Below, piece by piece: positions 43,309 through 51,569 of a DNA stretch of 64,000 nucleotides. The notes beneath the pieces were generated by a model, which was given only the letters and a program-made list of their open reading frames with translations, made no database searches and was not told the DNA's origin. Position 1 is the stretch's first letter, and every line of letters starts with the position of its first letter. This DNA comes from Microbacterium sp. p3-SID336 (GTDB lineage: Bacteria; Actinomycetota; Actinomycetes; Actinomycetales; Microbacteriaceae): positions 30,826 through 94,825 of the forward strand of contig NZ_JALXPE010000003.1 in NCBI RefSeq assembly GCF_025143365.1, read 5' to 3'. The translations under genes and the position numbers were made by a program.

Positions 43309-44084
43309 GGGAGGGGGAGGTGCGGCGGGAAGGCGGCGATGCCTCCCCGCCGGGTGGGCGGGCGGCGCACGATCAGCCCGGCCTCCTCGGCGATCAGCGC
43401 GCCCGCCGCCCAGTCGAACTCGTACAGGTCGGTCTCGATGAAGGCGTCGACGCTGCCCTCCGCCGCGAGGCAGAGGCCCAGGGCCGCCGAGCCCACGCTG
43501 CGGAGATCGGTGAAGGAGGACATCAGCCCGGGGAGCTCGGCGAGCTGCCGCGCGCGCTGTGCCGGGTCGTAGGAGAAGCCGACGGCCAGCAGCACCGGCG
43601 TCGCCCCCTCGACGGGCCCGTGCAGCTGTCGCCGCACGCCCGCCGTCTCACGGAAGGCCCCGTGCCCTGCCGCGGCCGCGTACACGTGTCCCAGTTCGGG
43701 GGCGTGCACGACTCCGGCGAGCCAGGCCCCGGAGCGGACGTCCTGCACGGCGACCGAGGAGCCGTAGTGCGGCAGCCCGCGGACCACGTTCGAGGTGCCG
43801 TCGAGCGGGTCGATCGACCACCGCAGCTCGGCGGCCGAGCCGGCCGTCGTCGCGTACTCCTCGCCGGACACCTCGTCGTCGGGGCGGTGCGCGGCGAGAA
43901 CGGCACGGATCGCGCGCTCCGCCCGCAGGTCGGCCTCGGTGACGACATCGCCCGCGGCGCCCTTGGTGCGAACGCCCAGCGCATCGGCGGCGGTGTCCCT
44001 GGCCGTGCGGGCCTCGGCGAGCTCATGGGCCCCCGCGGCGGCGGCGGCGAGGGCGATATCGAGCAGTTCGGGCGCAGACGGCAT
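43305..44084 (-). CDS. Inositol monophosphatase-family phosphatase
   Basis: 259-residue Mg-dependent phosphatase of the FIG/IMPase family. Metal-site motifs: GEE (DEVSGEEY), WSIDPLDGTSNVVRG and FDWAAG. It may act on inositol-1-phosphate, histidinol phosphate or a sugar phosphate; the sequence does not decide. The stop codon (TAG) shares the palindrome CTAG with the stop of the convergent DAK gene, so the two genes overlap by 4 bp tail to tail. It is transcribed alone, upstream of the heme operon's end. Confidence 0.9.
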   Translation of the reverse strand: MPSAPELLDIALAAAAAGAHELAEARTARDTAADALGVRTKGAAGDVVTEADLRAERAIRAVLAAHRPDDEVSGEEYATTAGSAAELRWSIDPLDGTSNVVRGLPHYGSSVAVQDVRSGAWLAGVVHAPELGHVYAAAAGHGAFRETAGVRRQLHGPVEGATPVLLAVGFSYDPAQRARQLAELPGLMSSFTDLRSVGSAALGLCLAAEGSVDAFIETDLYEFDWAAGALIAEEAGLIVRRPPTRRGGIAAFPPHLPLP

Positions 44085-44140
44085 GGCAGATCGGACCTCC
44101 GGTGGGCGATCCTCCAGCGTAGCGCCGCGACGCCGCCGGC

Positions 44141-44938
44141 CTAGCGGCGCGCGACCACCAGCGGGACCCCGGTGAGCGGGTGCGGGAGCACGTCGACGGG
44201 CTGCCCGTACACCTGCTCGATCCGCGCGGCGGTGAGGACCGTGGTCGGGGTGCCGGTCGCCGCCACCCGTCCGCCCGCGAGCAGGGTCACGCGGTCGGCA
44301 TGGGCGAGGGCGGCGTTGAGGTCGTGCAGCACGACGGCGACCGCGGCGCCGGCGTCGGCCTGCGCGCGGATCAGCCGCATGACGTCTTCGTGGTGCTTGA
44401 GATCGAGCGCAGCGGTCGGCTCGTCCAGCAGGAGGATCCCGGTGCGCTGTGCGAGGACGCGGGCCAGCGCGACCCTGGCGCGTTCGCCGCCCGAGAGCGA
44501 GGGAACGACACGGTCGCGGAGTGCGGCGACCTCGGTGTGCGCCAGAGCCGCAGCGACCGCGTCGTCGTCGTCCGCTGAGGCCGTCGTCCGGGCCCAGGGG
44601 GCGCGGCCCATGCGCACGACCTGTTCCACCGTGAACGGGAAGGTGACGGTGTTCTCCTGCAGCAGCACCCCGCGCCGCTGCGCGAGCACGCGCGGCCGCA
44701 GCGATCCGATCGGCATCCCGTCCAGCAGCACCTGGCCGGACCGTGGTGCCACATCGCCGGCGAGCACGCCGAACAGGGTCGACTTGCCCGCGCCGTTCGG
44801 CCCGATGAGCGCGTGGACCTCGCCCCGGTGCACATCGATGGAGGCGTCGTCGAGGATCGATCGACCACGTCCACGGGCCTCCCCGCGGGTGTCGCCGACG
44901 CGGACCGTGATCCCGTCCGCGCGCAGCCGGGGGGTCAT
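44141..44938 (-). CDS. hmuV: Heme ABC transporter ATPase
   Basis: 265-residue ATPase of the FecE/HmuV class: Walker A GPNGAGKSTLFGVLAGD, signature LSGGERARVALARVLA, Walker B ILLLDEPTAALD and the switch His in VVLHDLNAALAHAD. It is the last gene of hmuT-hmuU-hmuV, overlapping hmuU by ATGA. It powers heme (or heme-derived iron) import. A run of acidic residues (ASADDDDAV) between Walker A and the signature is typical of HmuV proteins. Confidence 0.92.
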   Translation of the reverse strand: MTPRLRADGITVRVGDTRGEARGRGRSILDDASIDVHRGEVHALIGPNGAGKSTLFGVLAGDVAPRSGQVLLDGMPIGSLRPRVLAQRRGVLLQENTVTFPFTVEQVVRMGRAPWARTTASADDDDAVAAALAHTEVAALRDRVVPSLSGGERARVALARVLAQRTGILLLDEPTAALDLKHHEDVMRLIRAQADAGAAVAVVLHDLNAALAHADRVTLLAGGRVAATGTPTTVLTAARIEQVYGQPVDVLPHPLTGVPLVVARR

Positions 44939-46008
44939 GCCCAGCCCCCCGCGCGGCGCCGCGTCCGGACGAGCAGCCAGAGGAAGAACGGCCCGCCGAC
45001 GAGCGAGGTGATCATGCCGATCGGCAGGTCGGCGAGGGGCACGGCCGTGCGGGCGACGAGATCGGCCACACCGATCAGCAGCGCCCCGCCGAGCGCCGAG
45101 GCGATCACGAGGGGCAGGTGCGCCGGGCCGATGAGCATCCGCATGAGATGCGGCACCACGAGCCCGGCGAAGCCGATGATCCCGGCGAACGCGACGGCCG
45201 CGCACACGAGGAGGGCCACGGTCACGATCACGACGATCCGCAGCAGCTCGACGTTCACGCCGAGGTGGCGCGCGGTGCGCTCGCCGAGTGCGAAGAGGTC
45301 GAGGCCGCGGGCCACGATCAGGGCGACGGCCAGGCCGATCGCGACGAGCGGTGCGACCACCTGGATGTTCGACCACAGCGCGCCGTTGAGCGAACCGAGC
45401 TGCCAGAACACGATCTGCTCGCGGGTCGAGGTGGTGCCGAGGAACGTGAGGAAGGCCATGCCGGCACCGGCGATGGCGTTGGCGGCGATCCCGGTCAGCA
45501 GCAGCGTGACCACCTCGGTGCGGCCGCCCGAACGGCTGATCAGGTACACGGAGAACACGGCGACGAGCCCGCCGAGGAACGCGAAGACGGGGGTGGTCCA
45601 CATGCCGAAGGTGGCGAGGCCGAAGGTGATGCTGGCGGCGGCGCCGAGTGCTGCTCCCGAGGACACGCCCACCACGCCCGCGTCGGCGAGCGGATTGCCG
45701 AAGATCGCCTGCATGAGCACGCCGGACACCGCGAGCGCCGCCCCGACCAGCAGTCCGAGCACCACGCGCGGGAGGCGGAGGGTGTAGATCACGCCGTAGT
45801 CGGTCGCCGCGGCGGGTGCCCAGGCCGTGTCGATGCCGATGCCGCGCAGCAGCACTCCGACGAGTGCGGCGGGGCTCAGCTCGTACTGGCCGCTGGTGAT
45901 CGAGACGGCGCACGTGACGGCCACGGCGACGAGAAGCGCGAGAACGACGAGGGTGAAGCGCAGCGTCCGGTGCCCGGTCGGCGTCGGGGTGACGACCTCC
46001 CCGCTCAC
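44935..46008 (-). CDS. hmuU: Heme ABC transporter permease (FecCD family)
   Basis: 357-residue FecCD-type permease with about ten membrane helices. Landmarks: LRLPRVVLGLLVGAALAVSGVLMQAIFGNPLADAGVVGVSSGAALGA-type region, LLLTGIAANAIAGA, LGSLNGALWSNI and AGIIGFAGLVVPHLMRMLIG. The start is GTG 46008, overlapping the hmuT stop. It forms the membrane channel for heme delivered by HmuT. Confidence 0.92.
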   Translation of the reverse strand: MSGEVVTPTPTGHRTLRFTLVVLALLVAVAVTCAVSITSGQYELSPAALVGVLLRGIGIDTAWAPAAATDYGVIYTLRLPRVVLGLLVGAALAVSGVLMQAIFGNPLADAGVVGVSSGAALGAAASITFGLATFGMWTTPVFAFLGGLVAVFSVYLISRSGGRTEVVTLLLTGIAANAIAGAGMAFLTFLGTTSTREQIVFWQLGSLNGALWSNIQVVAPLVAIGLAVALIVARGLDLFALGERTARHLGVNVELLRIVVIVTVALLVCAAVAFAGIIGFAGLVVPHLMRMLIGPAHLPLVIASALGGALLIGVADLVARTAVPLADLPIGMITSLVGGPFFLWLLVRTRRRAGGWA

Positions 46009-47111
46009 GTCGTCGGCTCGGGGGCGTACAGTGCGCGGGCCAGCGCGCCGATCACGTCGGCCGACCGCGGTCCGAAGCTGAGGATCTCGGCGTCGGCCAT
46101 GTCGATCACCCGGCGGTTGGCGCCGGCGGGAGTCTGCGCCACGGCGGGGATCCGTTCGATCAGTCCCTCGATGCCGCCGACGGACTCGAGGCCGTCCGTC
46201 ATCATCACGAGCACGTCGGGTCGCGCGGCGACCAGCGCCTCCGCGGTCAACGGCTTCATGCCCTGCCAGCCGATCTCGGAGGCGACGTCGACCCCGCCGA
46301 CCGCGTCGATCAGCGAGTCCGCCCCGGAGTCCTCCCCGAAGATGTAGTAGACGTTGGCGCTGCCGCGCACGTACAGGAAGAGCATCCGCGCACGGTCTTC
46401 GACGGCGGGGGGCGCGACCGCGGCGATCTCGGCCACGGCCGTCTGCACGTCGTCGTGGAGTCGTGTGCGCAGTTCCTGCCCGCGGGAGGGCACGCCGAGG
46501 GCGGCGGCGATCTCGGTCACGAGCGCCCCGGTCGTGTCGAGCCGGCGCTCGCTGGAGATCACGACCACGGCGATGCCGGCGTCGCGCAGCTGCTGGCGCA
46601 CCTCCTTCGGCCCGATCGACGTGTCGGTGAGGATCACGGTGGGAGCGAGCTCGAGGATCGCCTCGGGGTTGAGGGAGTGCCCGGTCTTCGTCACCACCGG
46701 GAGGTGCTCGGTCCCGGGGAAGAGCGTGGACGAGTCGCGGCCGACGACGCGATCGCCGAGGCCCAGCGCGAAGACGGTCGAGGCGATCGTGCCGGAGATG
46801 TCGATCGGGAGGATGCGGTCGACGGTGGTGATCGCGACCTCACGGTCTTCGCTGTCGGTGACGGTCACGGGCAGTGCGGGCGCGGTGTCGTCCTCGACGG
46901 GGGCGATCTCGTGACGGGCGAGGCAGGCGGTCGAGGGTCCGCGTGCCGTGCGGACGTCGTCGACGAGCGCGAGGGAGGCCAGGGGAGCGGTGGCCTGCGG
47001 GCAGGACTCATCCGTCGTCGCAGCCCCCGGGGCGCCGGCTCGGGGAACGGTGCAGGCCGTGAGGCCGACCGCGAGAGCAGCCGCGAGGACGAGAGCGCAG
47101 AGGCGAAGCAT
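46005..47111 (-). CDS. hmuT: Heme-binding lipoprotein
   Basis: 368-residue lipoprotein (lipobox LTAC, Cys20) with a cluster A-II/class III solute-binding fold: RILPIDISGTIASTVFALGLGDRVVGRDSST, TKTGHSLNPEAILELAPTVILTDTSIGP and VYYIFGEDSGADSLIDAVGG. The His in TGHSLNPE and a Tyr in VYYIFGE are candidate heme ligands by analogy with corynebacterial HmuT. Start 47111 has no SD. A TAGCCT -10 (47118-47123, minus strand) lies 6 nt upstream within the iron box, so the mRNA is probably leaderless and iron-repressed. Confidence 0.92.
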   Translation of the reverse strand: MLRLCALVLAAALAVGLTACTVPRAGAPGAATTDESCPQATAPLASLALVDDVRTARGPSTACLARHEIAPVEDDTAPALPVTVTDSEDREVAITTVDRILPIDISGTIASTVFALGLGDRVVGRDSSTLFPGTEHLPVVTKTGHSLNPEAILELAPTVILTDTSIGPKEVRQQLRDAGIAVVVISSERRLDTTGALVTEIAAALGVPSRGQELRTRLHDDVQTAVAEIAAVAPPAVEDRARMLFLYVRGSANVYYIFGEDSGADSLIDAVGGVDVASEIGWQGMKPLTAEALVAARPDVLVMMTDGLESVGGIEGLIERIPAVAQTPAGANRRVIDMADAEILSFGPRSADVIGALARALYAPEPTT

Positions 47112-47129
47112 TAGGCAAGGCTAACCTAA
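47111..47129. promoter_or_regulatory. DtxR/IdeR iron box at the hmuTUV promoter
   Basis: TTAGGCAAGGCTAACCTAA matches 17 of 19 positions of the DtxR/IdeR consensus. It covers the presumed -10 and touches the hmuT start codon, so iron-loaded repressor would block transcription. Confidence 0.88.
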
Positions 47130-47179
47130 AACTTGACGGACGTGACAGAGCGGACCTACGCTCAGGAATCGCAGCTTAC

Positions 47180-47198
47180 TTAGCTGAGCCTAACCAAC
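47180..47198. promoter_or_regulatory. Second, weaker DtxR/IdeR iron box, upstream of htaA
   Basis: TTAGCTGAGCCTAACCAAC matches about 15 of 19 consensus positions and lies 75 nt before the htaA start. It suggests that the divergent htaA gene is also iron-repressed. Confidence 0.68.
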
Positions 47199-47273
47199 AT
47201 TCGTCCCTCGCCCGACTGCCCATGCGGCTGCGCCGGAGCGCGCTCGATCGCGCCCGGAGAGCCGTGGAGAATC

Positions 47274-50200
47274 GTGAACGACACAGCCATCGCACCTCTC
47301 GCGAGCCCACGCCTGCGCGTCCTGCTCGCCGCCCTGATCTCCGTCCTCCTCGTCGCCGCCGGGGCGGTGATCGCACCCCCCGCACACGCGGCCGGCGGCA
47401 CCGTGACTCCCACCGTGACCTCCGCGAGCACCTCGGGCCTCACCGTGCAGGTGCAGGCGAGCGGCCTCCCCGACGTGTCCGGCGCCTATGCGGCGCTCAT
47501 CGTGAAGGGCACCGAGAGCGGCCTGAGCGGCGCGGGCGGGTACGCGGCCTTCGCGCTGCCGTTCCCGCGCGTGCAGGGCGGAGCGAGCAGCTTCACGCTG
47601 ACGGCCGCCGCGGGATCGCTCGACCGCACCAAGAGCTACGAGGTGCTCGTGTGGCAGCAGCACTCGAATCCGAGCGCCTCGACGATCTACGGGCGCGGCG
47701 ACGTCGCGGTCTCCACCGCGCAGTGGGATGCGCTGTTCGGCACCACCCCGACCGACCCCGGCACCGACCCGGGCACGGATCCCGGCACCGACCCGGGCAC
47801 GGACCCCGGCACGGATCCGGGTACCGACCCCGGCACGGACCCGGGTACCGACCCCGGCACGGATCCGGGTACCGACCCGGGTACCGACCCCGGCGCGGAC
47901 CCGGGTACCGACCCGGGCACGGATCCCGGCACCGACCCGGGCACGGATCCCGGTACCGACCCCGGCACGGACCCGGGCACCGATCCCGGCACGGTCGCAG
48001 CGGCGATCGAGGTGTTCCTCGCCGACGGCACCACCCCGGCCGCGGGCGTCGCGCTGGCAGCGGGGGACCGGATCGTCGTGCGCGGCACCGGGTACGACCC
48101 GAGCGCGAACGTCGGTGGCCGCGGCGTGCCCATCCCGAAGCACCTACCGCAGGGCACCTACGTGGTGTTCGGCAACTTCGGCGCGGACTGGCACCCCTCC
48201 ACGGGCGCCGCCTCGTCCAGCCGCTCCGTCGGGGCGCAGTCCTGGGCTCTCGCCGAGGACGTGCTGGACCAGGTGCCGCCGCAGTACCAGTCCGCGATCC
48301 GCGCGCAGTGGGTCGACATCTCGGCCGACGGGTCCTTCCAGGTCACCCTCACCCTCAAGGACACCCCGGCGAAGCCCGGCTCCTACGGCGTCTACACCTA
48401 CGCGGCGGGCGGCGTCTCCAATCCCGACCAGGAGCGGAGCGTGGCGCTGGACTACCGTATCGCCCCCACGCTCACCACGGCGGTGAAGACCGCGACCGCG
48501 CAGGACGGCCTGACGGTCACCGCGACCACCGCGAAGCTCGACGGCGTCACGGGGGCGTACGTCGCCCTGATCGAGTCGGACACGGAATCGAGCGTGACCG
48601 CGAGCGGAGGCTTCCTCGCCATGACGTACGTGCGGACGATCGACGCCGGCACGTTCACGGTGGACCTGACGACCGCCGCGAAGAACCTCGACCGCACGAA
48701 GACCTACGAGGTCATCGTGTGGAAGCAGCACACGATGCCGAGCGGGGACACGATCCACGCGCGCGGCCCCGTCACCATCACCGCGGACCAGTGGAAGGCG
48801 CTGCTCGACGAGAAGCCGACGGAGCCGAAGCCGCCCGTCACCCCGACGACGCCTCCCACGACGCCGCCGGCGAGCGTCGCGGGCGGATCGCTGCGCTGGG
48901 CGATCTCCTCGTCGTTCGCGAACTACGTCGCGGGTCCGATCGCCCAGGGTGCCATCCAGGTGTCCGGCGGTGCCACCCGCTCCGGGGGCCAGTTCCAGTT
49001 CGGGCAGAGCGTCGGCGGCGACTACGACACCGGCACGGGGCTCGGCAGCGTCGTCTACCGCGGTGCCGTCCGCTTCACCGGACACCACGGCGTGCTCGAT
49101 GTCACCGTCTCCGACCCGGTCGTGCGCGTGACCTCGGCCGGAGCGGCGACCGTGTTCGTGACCAGCGGCGGGGCTGCGGTCCCGTTCGCGACGCTCGACC
49201 TGTCTCGTGCCGCCCGCATCGCCGCCAACGGCGCCGTCACCTATTCGGGCGCCCCGGCCACGCTGACGGCGGCCGGTCGCGATCGCGTGCTCGCGGGGTA
49301 CTCCACCACGCTCGACCCGGTCACGTTCACGATCGGCTCGGCCGCTGCGGCGCCATCGGGGTCGACCGGCACGGTGGCCGCCGCGACGGTCGTGACGCGC
49401 ACCCCGGTCCCCGCGACACCGCCCGCCACCGAAGGCATCGCGATCGACGCGCTAAACCTCGCCGCGCTCGCCGCGGGTCTCGATGCGACCGTGACGGCCG
49501 CCGGGTTCCGGCCGCACGAGGAGGGCATCCGCGTCGTCGTGTACTCGACGCCCGTGCTGCTCGACACCGTCACGGCGGATGCCTCAGGTGTCGCGACCTG
49601 GTCGGGTTCGCTACCGGCGGCGCTGGAGGACGGCGACCACACGCTCACGTTCCAGGGATCGGTCGACCGCGGCCTCGCGTTCACGCTGGCCAGGACCGCC
49701 GCCACGATCGACACGTGCACCGTCGAGGGCGCGACGATGCAGTGGGGGTACAAGGAGTCCTTCCGGACGTACATCGAGGGCATCGCGAAGGGCGGCTGGA
49801 CCCTGACCGGCGTCGAGTACCGCTACCCCGACTTCGTGTGGGAGGGCGGAACCGGCACCCTCGACGAGGCGGCACTGTCCGGGCTCGTCACGTTCGGCGG
49901 CAGCATCGCGTTCACGGGTCACGAGGGCGCCCTGAACACGACTCTCGCGGATGCCCGCATCGAACTGGCGGGTCGCGTCGGCTACCTGGTGTTCGACGTG
50001 ACGGGCACCACGCAGTCCGGGGAGGTCGTGGATCAGCAGGGCGTGCGGCTGGCGGAGTTCGCTCTCGATGACGCGACCGTGGCGGACGGCGTCCTCGCCA
50101 TCGACGGAGTGCCCACCGCGCTGACGGAGGCCGGGGCCGCGGCGTTCGGCACCTACGCCGCGGGAGAGCAGCTCGACCCGGTGACCGCATCCATTCCGGT

Positions 50201-50423
50201 CGACGGAGGGTGCGGTACGGCGGCCGAGGAGGAGCGGGGCACGGAGTCGGGTGCGAGCGCCGCCGTGACCGCGACGTCGGAGCCCGCCGGCACGGAGGGT
50301 GCCCCGGTGTGGCTGTGGATCGTCGCCGGGCTCGCGGTGGTCGCGCTCGGCACCGGCGGCGGTGTGCTGATCGCCCGGCGTCGCCGCGCGTCGGACGATG
50401 CGGTGACCACGACCCGGCTCTGA
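47274..50423 (+). CDS. htaA: Large cell-surface heme-binding protein with two HtaA domains
   Basis: 1049 residues. Signal peptide (LISVLLVAAGAVIAPPAHA), then module A (~40-155), a spacer of exactly 20 Asp-Pro-Gly-Thr/Ala units (161-240), a ~150-residue module with an ADWHPS segment, a second copy of module A (~398-515), HtaA domain 1 (~535-700; FANYVAG and FTGHHG), an Ig-like module, HtaA domain 2 (~815-985; FRTYIEG and FTGHEG) and a C-terminal membrane anchor (VWLWIVAGLAVVALGTGGGVLIA) with an Arg-rich tail. The paired Tyr and His are the residues known to bind heme in corynebacterial HtaA. It should take heme and pass it to HmuT. Confidence 0.92.
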   Translation: MNDTAIAPLASPRLRVLLAALISVLLVAAGAVIAPPAHAAGGTVTPTVTSASTSGLTVQVQASGLPDVSGAYAALIVKGTESGLSGAGGYAAFALPFPRVQGGASSFTLTAAAGSLDRTKSYEVLVWQQHSNPSASTIYGRGDVAVSTAQWDALFGTTPTDPGTDPGTDPGTDPGTDPGTDPGTDPGTDPGTDPGTDPGTDPGTDPGADPGTDPGTDPGTDPGTDPGTDPGTDPGTDPGTVAAAIEVFLADGTTPAAGVALAAGDRIVVRGTGYDPSANVGGRGVPIPKHLPQGTYVVFGNFGADWHPSTGAASSSRSVGAQSWALAEDVLDQVPPQYQSAIRAQWVDISADGSFQVTLTLKDTPAKPGSYGVYTYAAGGVSNPDQERSVALDYRIAPTLTTAVKTATAQDGLTVTATTAKLDGVTGAYVALIESDTESSVTASGGFLAMTYVRTIDAGTFTVDLTTAAKNLDRTKTYEVIVWKQHTMPSGDTIHARGPVTITADQWKALLDEKPTEPKPPVTPTTPPTTPPASVAGGSLRWAISSSFANYVAGPIAQGAIQVSGGATRSGGQFQFGQSVGGDYDTGTGLGSVVYRGAVRFTGHHGVLDVTVSDPVVRVTSAGAATVFVTSGGAAVPFATLDLSRAARIAANGAVTYSGAPATLTAAGRDRVLAGYSTTLDPVTFTIGSAAAAPSGSTGTVAAATVVTRTPVPATPPATEGIAIDALNLAALAAGLDATVTAAGFRPHEEGIRVVVYSTPVLLDTVTADASGVATWSGSLPAALEDGDHTLTFQGSVDRGLAFTLARTAATIDTCTVEGATMQWGYKESFRTYIEGIAKGGWTLTGVEYRYPDFVWEGGTGTLDEAALSGLVTFGGSIAFTGHEGALNTTLADARIELAGRVGYLVFDVTGTTQSGEVVDQQGVRLAEFALDDATVADGVLAIDGVPTALTEAGAAAFGTYAAGEQLDPVTASIPVDGGCGTAAEEERGTESGASAAVTATSEPAGTEGAPVWLWIVAGLAVVALGTGGGVLIARRRRASDDAVTTTRL
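47754..47993 (+). repeat. 12-bp coding microsatellite (20 units) in htaA
   Basis: Twenty in-frame 12-nt units encode Asp-Pro-Gly-Thr, with one Asp-Pro-Gly-Ala (11th unit). Units differ at synonymous positions (GAC/GAT, CCC/CCG, ACC/ACG). Expansion or contraction would change spacer length without a frameshift. Confidence 0.95.
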
Positions 50424-50430
50424 GCGCCGC

Positions 50431-50468
50431 GACGCCGCCCTCCCGCGGAACAGGGGGAGGGCGGCGTC
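50431..50468 (+). terminator. Terminator after htaA
   Basis: Perfect 14-bp stem GACGCCGCCCTCCC (50431-50444) / GGGAGGGCGGCGTC (50455-50468), 10-nt loop, starting 8 bp after the htaA stop. The next gene's -10 follows 10 bp later. Confidence 0.82.
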
Positions 50469-50489
50469 GTGACGTGGGAGAATGGAGGC

Positions 50490-50807
50490 ATGTCCCCCCG
50501 CGATACCCACCAGACCGTCGAAGCGACCGTGCGCCGTGTGCCGCGGTACGGCGTGCTCATGGGCATCGGCGTCGTCCTCGGGGTGATCGTCGCCGGCATC
50601 CTCACGATGGTCGGCAGCTACGACGAGTCGCAGGCGCTCGACGTGGTCTACCCGCCCGGTCAGGTGTTCGGCTTCCTCCTGCTGTGGACGGTGCCGATCG
50701 GCCTGGCACTCGGCGGGGTGGCGGGGCTCGTCCTGGAGCGCATCGCCCGTCGTCACGACCGCGTCGTCAGGGTCGACCGCGAGACGGTGGTCGACGACGA
50801 GGACTGA
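50490..50807 (+). CDS. Small two-helix membrane protein, unknown function
   Basis: 105 residues: basic N-terminus (SPRDTHQTVEATVRRVPRYG), helix 1 VLMGIGVVLGVIVAGILTMVG, a short outside loop (YDESQALDVVYPPGQ), helix 2 VFGFLLLWTVPIGLALGGVAGLVL and a charged C-terminal tail inside. I do not recognise a named family. GAGAAT at 50478-50483 sits 6 nt before ATG 50490, suggesting leaderless expression, although GGAGG also lies close by. Confidence 0.75.
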   Translation: MSPRDTHQTVEATVRRVPRYGVLMGIGVVLGVIVAGILTMVGSYDESQALDVVYPPGQVFGFLLLWTVPIGLALGGVAGLVLERIARRHDRVVRVDRETVVDDED

Positions 50808-50810
50808 GCG

Positions 50811-51416
50811 TCAGGCCAGCTCGGCGATGACCGGGCGGATCGCTCCGTCGAACGCGACGACGTCACGCCGCAGCCCGTCGGTCACCGCGACCGAGAGCGC
50901 CCCGATCCACCAGATCCCGCGCTGGGACAGCGGCAGCACCTGCACGTTCAGCTCGAAGGAGTGGGCGCGCCGCCCGATCTCCCGCTCGAACTCCGCGATC
51001 GCGCTCGCATACGCCCGGTAGGCGTCGCCGCCGGTGTGGCTCTTCATCGAGCCGACGTAGCGGTCGTGGGCCGCGCGCGCGAACCGCAGGGCGGTCGGCG
51101 CATGCGGGCGGATCGCGTCCGCGAGCTCCTCCGCGCCCAGGGCGGGCAGCGCCACGAGCGTGTCGAACCCGTCGATCAGCTCGAGCGGCACGCCGGAGCG
51201 GTGCGCGCGCGGCTCGACCGTCATGTCCCAGTAGTCCCGCCACTGCGCCTCGACCTCGGGGGAGGCGTCGACGGCGTCGGGCGCGCGCACCGGAAGGTCG
51301 CGCAGTGCGGGAAGGTCTGCGGGCGAGCGGATCCCGAGCAACTGCCGCAGCGCGAGCGCGACGAGCACCGAGACGCTCGCGTCTTCGCGGATGAGCCACT
51401 GCGGCTTGTCGGCCAT
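50811..51416 (-). CDS. Uncharacterised actinobacterial protein
   Basis: 201-residue soluble, mostly helical protein. Visible features: PQWLIREDASVSVLVALALRQLLGI near the N-terminus, AQWRDYWDMTVEPRAHRS, FARAAHDRYVGSMKSHTGGDAYRAYASAIAEFEREIGRRAHSF and QVLPLSQRGIWWIGALSVAVTDGLRRD. No signal peptide, membrane helix or known catalytic motif. It converges on the small membrane protein gene with 3 bp between. I cannot assign a function. Confidence 0.7.
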   Translation of the reverse strand: MADKPQWLIREDASVSVLVALALRQLLGIRSPADLPALRDLPVRAPDAVDASPEVEAQWRDYWDMTVEPRAHRSGVPLELIDGFDTLVALPALGAEELADAIRPHAPTALRFARAAHDRYVGSMKSHTGGDAYRAYASAIAEFEREIGRRAHSFELNVQVLPLSQRGIWWIGALSVAVTDGLRRDVVAFDGAIRPVIAELA

Positions 51417-51569
51417 GCGCCCATCGTAGGCGGGCGAGGTGCCGCGCTCCGAGTCCCTGCACGGTAAACCCCGCGTCGAGCCGCGTCAACCCTCGCGGGA
51501 ATCCCCGAGCCGGGGAGTAGACCTGCCTGCACGTCGGCGCTCGTCGGCGGGTAGTCGAGAGGAAGAGCG

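Noticed and set aside
47754..47993. Regular short repeats considered as a CRISPR array
   Set aside because: Units are 12 nt, contiguous and in frame, encoding DPGT. There are no spacers and no cas genes.
47222..50071. Plus-strand ORF of 949 codons overlapping htaA in another frame
   Set aside because: It has no signal peptide and its sequence is Arg/Gly-rich. The htaA frame has a signal peptide, HtaA domains and a membrane anchor.
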